The notes under the pieces are model-generated. The model was not told where the DNA came from and searched no databases. It saw nothing but the letters and a program-made list of their open reading frames with translations. From contig JBBSBI010000008.1 of assembly GCA_038251425.1 (NCBI GenBank), positions 8,422 to 72,421 of the forward strand: DNA of 64,000 nucleotides, read 5' to 3'. The position numbers were made by a program, and so were the translations under genes. Origin of the DNA: JBBRRP01 sp038251425 (GTDB lineage Bacteria; Myxococcota_A; Polyangia; Polyangiales; Polyangiaceae). Shown in pieces: positions 42,351 to 50,864 of this stretch; the first letter of the stretch is position 1, and each line of letters begins with the position of its first letter.

Positions 42351-42656
42351 ATGTCAATCAATATCGAACGCGTCTCAGGGCAATGGAATCTCACTCAGAC
42401 GGAATGTGAAGTGGTGCGAATGCTGGTAGCAGGGTCACCCAATAGCGCGATTGCGCGGGCGTTGAGCCGCTCAGTCAAGACGGTCGAGGCGCATATCACC
42501 AAGATCCTGAAGAAGGCGGAATCTCAGAATCGGGTTGAGTTGATTGTGAAAGCGATGGCGTTCTCGGGGCACGCTTCGGGCACGCTCGATCTTCGTGGTG
42601 TGGTATTCCCAGACACGCAAGAGCTCGAACAGCCGCGCTTGATGCAGATGGCTTGA
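42351..42656 (+). CDS. Small LuxR/NarL-type helix-turn-helix protein
   Basis: 101 residues from ATG 42351, preceded by GGGAGGCAAC. LTQTECEVVRMLVAGSPNSAIARAL and SRSVKTVEAHITKILKKAES make a complete GerE/LuxR HTH (positions about 15-70), with the Glu/Ile/Val positions typical of it. No receiver or ligand domain is attached, so it is an orphan DNA-binding domain. The last 25 residues are unremarkable. Two hairpins follow the stop. Confidence 0.82.
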   Translation: MSINIERVSGQWNLTQTECEVVRMLVAGSPNSAIARALSRSVKTVEAHITKILKKAESQNRVELIVKAMAFSGHASGTLDLRGVVFPDTQELEQPRLMQMA

Positions 42657-43077
42657 AGTTGTGAACCGTTGGCCGCTTTTGCGGTTACAGGTTTCTGTGG
42701 GGCTACGAAACAGGGAATCCGTTTCGTAGGTGGGGGATGGTTAGGGGGAACGCGAAAACGGCGCGTTGTTAGAGAGTCTGAACAGTGCGTCTCTGTGAAT
42801 TGGGCAGTGCCTAGTACCTCAGCGTACCAGTGGTAGAATCTGATCGAATGAAACAGTGTTTCGACCAGCACGTTGTACGTTTCCGTCTCAGAGAAATGTT
42901 TAAGTTGCGGCTCACTGCCAGGAGAAAAAAAGGCGTTCTGCTTGTAATTGAATCTGCTGTCGAAGGAGTCGTTCTGCTTGCGCGCCAAAACTGGAGAGCG
43001 TAAGAAATGTGCGCCTGGGATCAGAGAATCATTCTGACTCCATCACCGCGCTCAACAGAAAAAGGCGACTCCCCGAT
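42657..43077. other. Non-coding region with two inverted repeats, lower GC
   Basis: 421 bases. Two hairpins lie just after the LuxR gene: AACCG/CGGTT at about 42664-42686 and the perfect nine-base CTACGAAAC (42703-42711) with GTTTCGTAG (42721-42729), loop AGGGAATCC. They could terminate or stabilise the transcript, or be operators. A minus-strand frame here overlaps the LuxR gene and is not credible. The remainder to 43077 is A/T-rich by local standards and likely has the promoter of the next gene. Confidence 0.5.
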
Positions 43078-43746
43078 ATGAAGCTTCTGCACATTTCCGC
43101 TTTGGGTCTTACTGCTATGACGCTCGCGGCAGCCTATGGCTGCTCCAGCGCCGAAACGGAACGTCTTCCGGTCTACGTCGATGCGGCTGGTGGTAGCAAG
43201 GCTAGCGGCGGCGGTGCCTCTCTTGGAATGGGAGGCAGCAAAGCAAGTGGCGCGGGTGGCGCCTCAGTTGGAAGCGGAGGCAAGAGCGGTATGGGTGGCG
43301 CCTCAGTTGGTAGCGGCGGAGCCAACAGCGGCAGCGGTGGCAAAGGGAGCGGCGGAGCGAGTAGCGGGAGCGGCGGAGCGAATAGCGCAAGCGGCGGCGC
43401 GAACAACGGCACCGGCGGCGCGAACAATGCTCCCTGCACACCTACCGCGGCAGGGGTTGCTGCCATGTTGAAGACGCACAAGTGCAGCGAATGTCACACT
43501 GACTTTACGACGGAAGCTGGACTCACCATGCAAATCGACTTGGCTGATGAGGACGGTAAACGCGATATGTGCGGATCTCATACCATTGTCGCCGCCGGCG
43601 ACCCGTCCATGAGCACTTTGTATCTTAAGCTAGCAGGTATGGATGTGCCGAACTGTGGTGCCCAAATGCCCAAGGGTATGACCGCGTTGAGCACATCTGA
43701 GCTCCAATGTGTTTCAGACTGGATCACTAGCGCCATGGCACCGTAA
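43078..43746 (+). CDS. Gly-rich lipoprotein with single cytochrome-c-like motif
   Basis: 222 residues. Signal SALGLTAMTLAAAYGCSS gives lipidated Cys at about 22. Residues 38-125 are a Gly/Ser/Ala linker with repeated GGASVGSGG, GGANSGSGG units. The last 100 residues have one CSECHTDF (heme motif), plus CGSHTIV, MDVPNCGAQMPKG and LSTSELQCVSDWI, matching small cytochrome domains of the planctomycete type (with MPxG as distal Met site). It would sit on the outer membrane with a long flexible stalk. It resembles the lipoprotein at 47725 in its stalk only. Confidence 0.78.
   Translation: MKLLHISALGLTAMTLAAAYGCSSAETERLPVYVDAAGGSKASGGGASLGMGGSKASGAGGASVGSGGKSGMGGASVGSGGANSGSGGKGSGGASSGSGGANSASGGANNGTGGANNAPCTPTAAGVAAMLKTHKCSECHTDFTTEAGLTMQIDLADEDGKRDMCGSHTIVAAGDPSMSTLYLKLAGMDVPNCGAQMPKGMTALSTSELQCVSDWITSAMAP
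43190..43437 (+). repeat. GGA/GGC-rich degenerate coding repeat
   Basis: Imperfect repeats such as GGCGGAGCGAATAGC and GGTGGCGCCTCAGTTGG make up the Gly/Ser/Ala stalk of the lipoprotein at 43078. The long antisense open frames here are a by-product of the biased composition. Confidence 0.6.
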
Positions 43747-43898
43747 AGACAGCATTGCTGCTTCGGGAAGGCCGCTGTGTCACATTGCTGCACGGCCTGT
43801 GGTCTCGACGCTCGGGATCAATAGTCCTGCGAGATTGAAGAGCCAGTGCCCAGCGCAACGGGAGCTAAAGCCTTCCCTGCATCCAGAGCGCGTCGTCG

Positions 43899-44099
43899 TT
43901 ATGCAGCGTCCGCGCTCACTGCGCTCCTCAGCGTGGGTGCTGCGGCCTGCTCGACGTAGTCGCGGATCTGGAGCTCGCCGTTCATTGGTAATGCTTGAAG
44001 CTTGATGTTGATGGATCCGTCGCCGTTGACGAAGCCCACTCCGACTTTGTTCCAAGAGTGGCGTTGGTGGCGGTCGGTGATGGCGTAAACGAGCTTCAT
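43899..44099 (-). CDS. Small conserved-looking hypothetical protein
   Basis: 66 residues from ATG 44099 (a GTG at 44114 would add five). The sequence (KLVYAITDRHQRHSWNKVGV, GFVNGDGSINIKLQALPMNG, ELQIRDYVE) has a sensible strand pattern and codon use for a real small protein, while its other frames look random. I recall similar short proteins in myxobacteria but cannot name a family. The sequence suggests a beta-rich domain of about 50 residues with a variable tail. Stand-alone, neighbours not informative. Confidence 0.65.
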   Translation of the reverse strand: MKLVYAITDRHQRHSWNKVGVGFVNGDGSINIKLQALPMNGELQIRDYVEQAAAPTLRSAVSADAA

Positions 44100-44114
44100 T
44101 TTGTGATTTTCCAC

Positions 44115-44479
44115 GAGGATTTCTTTCTCAAAGGGTTTAGGTTGCGGTTGGCATCGCCGGCTGATGAAGTTTTGGCGATGGTCAGTGGAGGTCCATTGGC
44201 AACTGTCGTGCCAATCAGGGTTGCCTAGGGTAAAACACCAGAACGAAGCTCGCTAAAGGCAAGGAGTCGCCCGCAGCGTTCGGTTCGAGCACGTCCGCCG
44301 AGCCTGTCCGACGGCTGTCCGTTGGCTGTCCGCCGCCGTCCGAGTTGGAGTTAATTCCCAGCGCCGTCGAGATATCGCGGAGCATCCAGCGCCGCGATGG
44401 CGAGGTGCGGTCTCATCACCTTGGCTCGGGTAGCGTCGACATAGTTCTCACCTTCGGGGAACTCGGGACGACGCAGTTC
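44115..44479. other. Intergenic with short direct repeats
   Basis: 365 bases with no credible gene. CTGTCCG occurs three times at 44305-44340 (with GGCTGTCCG twice), and the motif GTTCTCACCTTYGGG twice, around 44440-44495, the second partly inside the uvrA 3' end region. Nature unknown; possibly remnant of an insertion sequence or a structured RNA end. Confidence 0.4.
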
Positions 44480-47443
44480 TCACCTTTGGGTAGCTCGCGA
44501 CGACGTAGCCCGCGGGCTTCGTTTCCCGGGGGCTTTGTCGGTTTTGCCCAGCTTCTTACTAGAGGCTCCTTTGCTCGACGTGCGACTGGCCACGGCTTCG
44601 GACAGCGACGGCGCTGATTTCTGTCCTAAGAGTGGTGCGAGGAAGCGCCCGGTGTGCGAACGCGGATTCTTTGCAACGGCTTCTGGCGTACCGAATGCGA
44701 TCAGGGAGCCGCCGCCGGGGCCACCTTCGGGGCCAAGATCGATCACGTGATCAGCGCACTTGATCACATCGAGGTTGTGCTCAATCACGATCACGGTATT
44801 CCCGGCGTCGACCAATTCCTTCAGAACTTGCAGGAGCTTGGCTGTATCCTCGAAATGGAGACCTGTGGTGGGTTCATCCAAAATATAAAGCGTACGGCCC
44901 GTGGCCTTGCGCGCCAACTCCCGCGAAAGCTTGATGCGCTGCGCTTCACCGCCGGAAAGGGTGGGGGAGGGTTGGCCCAGATGCAGATAATCGACGCCGA
45001 CCGCTTCAAGCAGCGTCAACGGTTCAGAAATGTTGCGGTGCGCTGAGAAGAGTTCGCGCGCCTCGCGAATCGTGAGGCCTAGCACATCGGAAATCGAGCG
45101 CCCACGGTAGCGCACCTCCAAGGTTGCGTCGTTGAAACGCCGGCCTTGGCATTCTTCGCACTTGACGAAAACGTCGGGCAAAAAGTGCATTTCAATCTTG
45201 CGCACACCATCGCCTTCGCAGGCTTCACAACGCCCTCCGGGAACGTTGAACGAAAAGCGCCCGGGCAAATAGCCGCGCACTTTAGCATCGGGAACCTCGG
45301 CGAATAGCTTGCGGATCTCATCGAAGACTTTGACGTACGTTGCAGGATTGCTGCGGGGAGTGCGGCCGATCGGGTGTTGGTCGATATTGACGACTTTGTC
45401 GAGCTGCTCGACGCCGTCGACTCCCAGGTGTGCCCCAATCTTTTCCTCGGCTTTGTTCAAGCGATTAGCGAGCACTGGGTAGAGGATGGATCCAATCAGT
45501 GAGGACTTTCCTGCCCCAGATACCCCCGTCACAACACACAAAGTTCCTAACGGAAATGCGACGTCCAAGTTTCGGAGATTGTTTTCTGAGGCTCCGCGCA
45601 CTTTGAGCCAACCTTTGGCTTCACGTCGCTGCACCGGCACTTCGATGCGCTTCCTTCCGGAGAGGTAAGCACCCGTGAGTGACTCTTTGCACTTACCTAA
45701 ACTTTCTGGAGTGCCCGCGTGCACGACTCTGCCCCCGAGTGTTCCCGCGCCCGGCCCAAAATCGATCACGTGATCCGCACGACGGATCGTGTCCTCATCG
45801 TGCTCCACAACGACCACGGTATTCCCGATGTCGCGCATGTTCGTGAGCGTATCGAGCAGCTTCCCGTTGTCCCGCTGATGTAGCCCAATGCTCGGCTCAT
45901 CCAGCACGTAGATGACGCCGGTGAGCTCGGAGCCCACCTGGCTCGCCAAGCGAATTCTCTGAGATTCTCCGCCGGATAGCGTGGGGCCCGCCCGATCGAG
46001 TGAAAGATAGCCGAGCCCAACAGCCACGAGGAACTTGAGCCGATTGTTGACCTCTTTCAGTACTTCGGTCGCAATCTCTTGGTCTGTTTTGGACAGGCGG
46101 ATCGAGCCAAAGAACTCTGCCGCTCGCTCCACTGTCATCGCGGCTACATCCACCAGCGTTTTCTCCGCCACGGTGACAGCCGCGCTTTCGCGCTTCAGCC
46201 GCTTCCCATTGCAAGTGGAGCATTCGCGGTCGGCGAGGTACTTTTGGAGCCACTCCTTTTTCTTCTCGCTGCCGGTTTGGCGAAAGCCTTTGAGCAGACG
46301 CGCGAGCAGGCCGTCCCATTGCGTGTCAAAGGTGCCGCGACCTGAGCCTCCCTTCCACGTGACTCGAAACTTGCGTTCACCGGCACCTTCCAGGATCAGC
46401 CTTTTTTGGGCTGCCGGCAGCTTCTTCCACGGCACTTTCGTGCTGATTCCAAGCTGCTTCAAAATCTGTCCCCGAAAACCGTGACTCCAGCCGATCTTTT
46501 TGGAGACATCGGTGCCCCAAGGATCCACGGCGCCTTCATCGATGGTTAACTCCGCATCTTTGATCAACCGTTCGGGATCGATTTGCATTCTCGTCCCGAG
46601 CCCATTGCAGTCGAGGCACATGCCTTGCGGGCTATTGAAAGAAAAAGCCTGCGGTGAGAGTTCAGGAAAAGAGATGTTGCAGTGGGGGCAAGCGCGGCTC
46701 TGGCTATACGGGCGGTCCCCCGCCGCTTCGGTGTGAGCGATCAAATTCCCGGTGCCTTCACGCAACGCGAGCTCTACGGATTCAGTGAGTTGGGCCAAGA
46801 CATCACGGCGCAGGACAAGCCTGTCGATCACCGCTTCTACAGTGTGCTTCTTCCGCTTATCGAGCGCTTCGAGTTCTGCGCTCTCCACGATACTGCCATC
46901 GACACGCAGTCGCACAAATCCACGCTGACGTGCTTTCTCAAGCAGTTCGCGATGCTCGCCTTTGCGATTGACGAGCAGGCTAGCCAAAAGAATCAAGCGC
47001 GTTCCATCTGGCAGCGCAGCGAGATCTTGGGCGATTTGTTGGGGAGTTTGGCCGGCAACCTTGCGACCACACTGGTGGCAGTGCTGCACGCCGATGCGCG
47101 CATAGAGCACACGCAGATAGTCTGCGATCTCAGTAATGGTACCGACCGTCGAGCGAGGATTAGTTCCCGTGGTCTTTTGCTCGATAGAGATGGTGGGAGA
47201 AAGTCCACGGATCGCATCGAAGCGCGGCTTTTCCAGGCGCCCCAAGAACTGCCGCGCGTAAGCGGAGAGGGACTCCACGTAGCGCCGCTGCCCTTCTGCA
47301 TACAGTGTATCGAACGCTAAGGATGATTTGCCAGATCCAGAAACACCAGTTAGCACCACCAGCTTCTTTTTCGGGATCCGAACGTCCACGGACTTGAGAT
47401 TGTGCTCGCGGGCGCCGCGGATTTCGATGTAGTCGAGCTCCAT
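44480..47443 (-). CDS. uvrA: Excinuclease ABC subunit A
   Basis: 987 residues; the damage-recognition ATPase of nucleotide excision repair. Two ABC units: Walker A GVSGSGKSSLAFDTLYAEG near residue 34 and GVSGAGKSSLIGSILYP near 645. Signatures LSGGESQRIRLASQ and LSGGEAQRIKLSREL, and zinc-finger cysteines (CPHC...CLDC near 245-280; CEAC...CEEC near 740-765). Usual UvrA is about 940 residues; here the last 45 are a Ser/Lys/Arg-rich tail (SRTSSKGASSKKLGKTDKAPG). ATG 47443 gives the standard start (MELDYIEIRGAREHNLK). No LexA site could be identified by eye in the upstream 280 bases. Confidence 0.97.
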   Translation of the reverse strand: MELDYIEIRGAREHNLKSVDVRIPKKKLVVLTGVSGSGKSSLAFDTLYAEGQRRYVESLSAYARQFLGRLEKPRFDAIRGLSPTISIEQKTTGTNPRSTVGTITEIADYLRVLYARIGVQHCHQCGRKVAGQTPQQIAQDLAALPDGTRLILLASLLVNRKGEHRELLEKARQRGFVRLRVDGSIVESAELEALDKRKKHTVEAVIDRLVLRRDVLAQLTESVELALREGTGNLIAHTEAAGDRPYSQSRACPHCNISFPELSPQAFSFNSPQGMCLDCNGLGTRMQIDPERLIKDAELTIDEGAVDPWGTDVSKKIGWSHGFRGQILKQLGISTKVPWKKLPAAQKRLILEGAGERKFRVTWKGGSGRGTFDTQWDGLLARLLKGFRQTGSEKKKEWLQKYLADRECSTCNGKRLKRESAAVTVAEKTLVDVAAMTVERAAEFFGSIRLSKTDQEIATEVLKEVNNRLKFLVAVGLGYLSLDRAGPTLSGGESQRIRLASQVGSELTGVIYVLDEPSIGLHQRDNGKLLDTLTNMRDIGNTVVVVEHDEDTIRRADHVIDFGPGAGTLGGRVVHAGTPESLGKCKESLTGAYLSGRKRIEVPVQRREAKGWLKVRGASENNLRNLDVAFPLGTLCVVTGVSGAGKSSLIGSILYPVLANRLNKAEEKIGAHLGVDGVEQLDKVVNIDQHPIGRTPRSNPATYVKVFDEIRKLFAEVPDAKVRGYLPGRFSFNVPGGRCEACEGDGVRKIEMHFLPDVFVKCEECQGRRFNDATLEVRYRGRSISDVLGLTIREARELFSAHRNISEPLTLLEAVGVDYLHLGQPSPTLSGGEAQRIKLSRELARKATGRTLYILDEPTTGLHFEDTAKLLQVLKELVDAGNTVIVIEHNLDVIKCADHVIDLGPEGGPGGGSLIAFGTPEAVAKNPRSHTGRFLAPLLGQKSAPSLSEAVASRTSSKGASSKKLGKTDKAPGKRSPRATSSRATQR

Positions 47444-47724
47444 GTGGGGGACGCTACACCTGTGCCCCTGCGGGTACTAGCGCGAGTGTGTTCTCGACCG
47501 ACATGCAGCAAAATCCTTGCAATGTGGCGAGAATTGAGCCGAACACGCGGGCTTGCCAACATCTGCCACATGCGGACAGCCGCTGTTTGGTGCCTCATTC
47601 GGGGGTCTGCTGGGGTCGAGTGTGGCAGCGTTCGCGCGGCGGATGAATCCGTGAGTCTGCCGTGCTAGAGTTCGTGGTTAGTCGGTTCGCGTTCGCTGGT
47701 ATCACAGCTTCAGGGAGTGCTTAG
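47444..47724. other. Intergenic between uvrA and Gly-rich lipoprotein
   Basis: 281 bases holding both promoters. CAGGGAG before 47725 is the ribosome binding site of the lipoprotein gene. No clear LexA-like repeat was found by reading, but a search with a myxobacterial LexA model would decide this. Confidence 0.3.
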
Positions 47725-48555
47725 ATGCGATTCAAAAGCTTGCTTGCGTTGGGTGTGTTGGTGGGAGCGTGCAGTGGTTCGCAGTTCGAATCCACCGGCG
47801 ATCTCGGAGGTGGCACGGGCGGCGTCCCGGGCACTGGCGGTAAGTTGAACGGGAGTGGTGGAGGGCAGAGAAGCACCGGGGGGCTTGCGGGCAAGAGCGG
47901 CGGAGCTGCGAATAGTGGAGGCAGTGTTGGCGCGGCAACCGGCGGCGTCTCGAGTGGCGGAGGCAACGGAACGGCAACGGGTGGAGTTGCGGCGGCTTTA
48001 GGTGGAGCCACGAGCGGTGGCAATGCAGCGGGCGGTGTTCTCGGATCAGGTGGAGGTGTGATTCAACCAGGCGCAGGGGGAGCCACAGTTGCTAGCGGTG
48101 GCTCCGGTGGTTTGGTAACGGGTGGCACGGGCAGCGGCAGTGTTGGCGGTGGCGTTGGGACTGTCGGTGGTGGGCTCAGCGGGGTCGGCGGTTTTTCGGT
48201 TGGGGGCACTGCGAGTGGCGGCACGGGCGGCGGAAGCGGGGGCACTGCGAGTGGCGGCACGGGTGGCGTCAACTGTGACGCGCTTTGGTACACCTATGCC
48301 CAGGCGCTTCAAAATGCGCGTTCTTGTACGTTGGGAGCACCGAATCAATGCGGGGCAGACAAAGGCCTGCCTGATGCCTGCGGTTGCGATGTCCCAATCA
48401 ATTCAGGCAACTACGCGCAACCGGCCCAGAATGCCTACAACGCCTGGGTACAGGCAAATTGCCATCCAGTCGTTTGCCTGCAGCCGTGCATGGATTTTCA
48501 GACGTCTGTGTGCACTGCTACCGGCAATGGCGCAATCTGCAAACCGGGCGGATGA
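47725..48555 (+). CDS. Gly-rich lipoprotein with Cys-rich C-terminal domain
   Basis: 276 residues with GGGAG as ribosome binding site. Lipobox LGVLVGAC (Cys 16). Residues 20-180 are an almost uninterrupted Gly/Ser/Thr/Ala stalk with GGxGG units. The end has about 85 residues with eight or more Cys (CDALWYTYAQALQNARSC, GACGCDVPINSG-like, NCHPVVCLQPCMDF, TSVCTATGNGAIC), so a small disulphide-bonded domain displayed on a long arm. This is a common myxobacterial surface-protein layout; ligand unknown. The internal repeats are DNA-level low complexity. Confidence 0.8.
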   Translation: MRFKSLLALGVLVGACSGSQFESTGDLGGGTGGVPGTGGKLNGSGGGQRSTGGLAGKSGGAANSGGSVGAATGGVSSGGGNGTATGGVAAALGGATSGGNAAGGVLGSGGGVIQPGAGGATVASGGSGGLVTGGTGSGSVGGGVGTVGGGLSGVGGFSVGGTASGGTGGGSGGTASGGTGGVNCDALWYTYAQALQNARSCTLGAPNQCGADKGLPDACGCDVPINSGNYAQPAQNAYNAWVQANCHPVVCLQPCMDFQTSVCTATGNGAICKPGG

Positions 48556-48564
48556 TCCCCGCCG

Positions 48565-49113
48565 TCAATCCCAACGCTTGAGCCACACCAGCATCGCACC
48601 TCGCCCGCCCAAATCGGCGGGAGCTGAAGTGAACGCCAACACCGAATGGGCATAGCGCAGGCTTAGCGCTTCGATGGTTGCATCCCGTAATACGGGACCA
48701 GCAGCACCGGAGTGCAGGCCTCGCCCGCACACGATCAGAAGGCATCGCACACTGCGCTTTTCGGCATCCAGGAATAACTGATCCAGGGCACGCTCTGCTT
48801 GCTCACGCGTCTTGCCATGAAGATCCAGCCGCAGGCTCGGCCGAACACCTCCTTGACTCAGGCGTCGAACGTGTTGCCGATCTCCACCATCAAGAAAACC
48901 TGAGACGCTCTCACCATCGTCTTCGATGGTGAGCTCGCGCGGTGCTCGGGACTCTAAGCTGGAGTGCTGAGGCTTCGACGGGGCACTCTGACGCAGATCA
49001 GACGGACTCGGCCGAGAGGGCGGGACTCTCCTCGGTGAGTCAGACAAGGGCTGAATGCCGGGCATTGCCTGCTTAAGCCAATCCGAATCCGTGGGCAGCT
49101 TCTTGGGAGGCAT
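48565..49113 (-). CDS. Smr-domain protein
   Basis: 182 residues from ATG 49113; an upstream in-frame part to 49233 is less probable. The first 90 residues are a Ser/Pro-rich linker. The Smr domain covers about 95-182: LRLDLHGKTREQAERALDQLF (LDLHG motif) and LLIVCGRGLHSGAAGPVLRD (HGxG-like), ending AFTSAPADLGGRGAMLVWLKRW. These domains have nuclease-type activity on DNA or RNA, as in MutS2 and ribosome-collision nucleases. The GRG/GRGA Gly-rich loop fits. The gene converges with the lipoprotein at 47725 with nine bases between stops. Confidence 0.9.
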   Translation of the reverse strand: MPPKKLPTDSDWLKQAMPGIQPLSDSPRRVPPSRPSPSDLRQSAPSKPQHSSLESRAPRELTIEDDGESVSGFLDGGDRQHVRRLSQGGVRPSLRLDLHGKTREQAERALDQLFLDAEKRSVRCLLIVCGRGLHSGAAGPVLRDATIEALSLRYAHSVLAFTSAPADLGGRGAMLVWLKRWD

Positions 49114-49289
49114 GGGAGAGTTGCGCACACTATGCAGCACTCGGTCGAGAGTGTCATGAGCGTGGCATGAACTCTCTTGATCATTGCTGAAACTTTCGGC
49201 AAGGCGCGCTGTCGATAGGTGTGAAAGTGGCAAACGTGACGTTTTAAAACGGTCGTGGCCGTCGGCACGTGGCTTAAGAAAGGGACACT

Positions 49290-50783
49290 ATGAAGACATT
49301 GAAGAGCCGTCGCGACGCGACGCAGGTGGCGGAGTTGCGTGAGCAGCGTGAGCAGCGTGAGCAGCGGGCCGCGGGATCTCTGCAAATTATCGTTAAGTGG
49401 GGTGCTTCGACGCTGGATGTGGTGGAGCTCAATCCACCGGCACCTTACGTGGTGGGTACGGATGCTACGTGTTGTGACTTTGCGTTGCCTGAGGAATCAG
49501 GCGTGGATAGGGAATTTGAGCTGATTCACGTGAGTCAGGGTCAGGTATGGTTGTGTGTGCCACCGGATGCCAAAGCTACGGTGCGTTGGTCAGACTTGGG
49601 CAAAGTGTTCTCGGAAGAACTGCTGCCTCGCTACGGGCTCTTGTCTGAGCAGCCGCTAATGAACGAAGGTCAGGTGCGTCGGGTTTTGTTGCCGATGCAT
49701 GGGCACGCTGTGGTGCATCTGGGTGGGTTTTCGTTCTTTGCGGATCTGGGGGAGCGCGCAAGATTGCCGGCCTCTGCACAGGTGCCTTTCGTGGATCGCA
49801 ATGTCGCCAGTTACTTTGCAGCGTCGGTGGGCGCCACGTTGGGGCTCTTGGGATTGGCGGCTTTCTTCGTGCCACCGCTGGGGCTCACCGAGGGGGAGAA
49901 TATCGATGAGGAACGCGTGGTGCTTCTGCGCCAATACTTGGAAAGCCAAGCTGAACGTGAGCGTTTGGAACAGCCTGCTCAAGATAGTGGGAGTGCTGCG
50001 AGTGAAAAGTCAGCCGAGCCAGCACACGGCGAATCGGGGAAGCTTGGGAAGCTATTGCCGCAGATGCAGCCGGGTCGCTTGGCTCGAAAACGTAGTGCAG
50101 AAAAGGACACAGCGGTTCCGACAACGCGCGCGGAAGCAAGGGAAGAAGCTCGCACTTTTGGCACCATTTCACTACTCACAGGTTCCGTGTTTGCCAGTCG
50201 ATCACCGACTGCTTTTGCGAGAGATGCGTCGTTGGGCGAGGCCGATCAGGAGCTCGTGGGACTCATGTATGGCACGGCGTTGGGCGAAATAGCGGGAACC
50301 GGACTCGGCCCCTCGGGTTCAGGCGATAGTGGTGGTCCGGGGCATGGGATAGACATGGGGAACATCGGCACAGACCCGAATGGTACTGGGCTGCCTTGGC
50401 GACCAGGTACGATCGGCCCGACGGGTTCGAGATTGCTTGCTTCCCACACGACGCGAGTGCCATCCATGCGTTCGACCCCGCCGATTGTCACCGGGCACCT
50501 CGCGCCCGAATTGATCCAACGCACCGTTCGTCAAAACTACGGGCGCTTTCGGATGTGTTACGAGCGCGGCTTAATGCGGAATCCGAACTTGGCTGGACGG
50601 GTCGCGGTGCGCTTTGCAATCGATTCCGAAGGGCAAGTGATGCACGCAAGCGTGGGCGAATCGTCGCTACCCGACAGCGAGGTCGTCTCGTGCGTCGTGT
50701 CTGCGTATTACGGATTGAGTTTCCCAGCGCGCGAGAAGGGCCTGGTGACGGTCGTGTATCCCATTGCATTTTCGCCCGAGTGA
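49290..50783 (+). CDS. AgmX/PglI C-terminal domain protein
   Basis: 497 residues from ATG 49290, preceded by AAGGGAC. Three QRE repeats near the start (REQREQREQR). An FHA-like or beta-sandwich region covers 30-150 (ELNPPAPYVVGTDATCCDFALP), then a membrane segment at about 175-195 (YFAASVGATLGLLGLAAFFV). A long Gly/Pro/Ser linker leads to the C-terminal TonB-like domain (APELIQRTVRQNYGRFRMCYERGL, GRVAVRFAIDSEGQVMHASV), the AgmX/PglI type from gliding motility systems of myxobacteria. It probably spans the envelope. The single Cys after RFRM is family-typical. Confidence 0.85.
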   Translation: MKTLKSRRDATQVAELREQREQREQRAAGSLQIIVKWGASTLDVVELNPPAPYVVGTDATCCDFALPEESGVDREFELIHVSQGQVWLCVPPDAKATVRWSDLGKVFSEELLPRYGLLSEQPLMNEGQVRRVLLPMHGHAVVHLGGFSFFADLGERARLPASAQVPFVDRNVASYFAASVGATLGLLGLAAFFVPPLGLTEGENIDEERVVLLRQYLESQAERERLEQPAQDSGSAASEKSAEPAHGESGKLGKLLPQMQPGRLARKRSAEKDTAVPTTRAEAREEARTFGTISLLTGSVFASRSPTAFARDASLGEADQELVGLMYGTALGEIAGTGLGPSGSGDSGGPGHGIDMGNIGTDPNGTGLPWRPGTIGPTGSRLLASHTTRVPSMRSTPPIVTGHLAPELIQRTVRQNYGRFRMCYERGLMRNPNLAGRVAVRFAIDSEGQVMHASVGESSLPDSEVVSCVVSAYYGLSFPAREKGLVTVVYPIAFSPE

Positions 50784-50864
50784 GCGCGGATCGTTGCCAA
50801 GGAGCCTGAAAACGCCGTGTCTGAGTGGGCTAGTGGTCAGCGAACTTACCGAGGAGCGATTGGC

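Noticed and set aside
42524..42988. Minus-strand open frame of 154 codons across the LuxR gene end
   Set aside because: It overlaps the well-supported LuxR-type gene in antisense and its sequence has no domain or signal character.
43173..43481. Leu/Pro-rich minus-strand frame in the Gly-rich lipoprotein
   Set aside because: An artefact of GGC/GGA repeats read on the other strand.
44345..44617. Plus-strand open frame overlapping the uvrA 3' end
   Set aside because: Composition is random-like, it overlaps uvrA, and no start signal is present; the region was kept only as a repeat-bearing gap.
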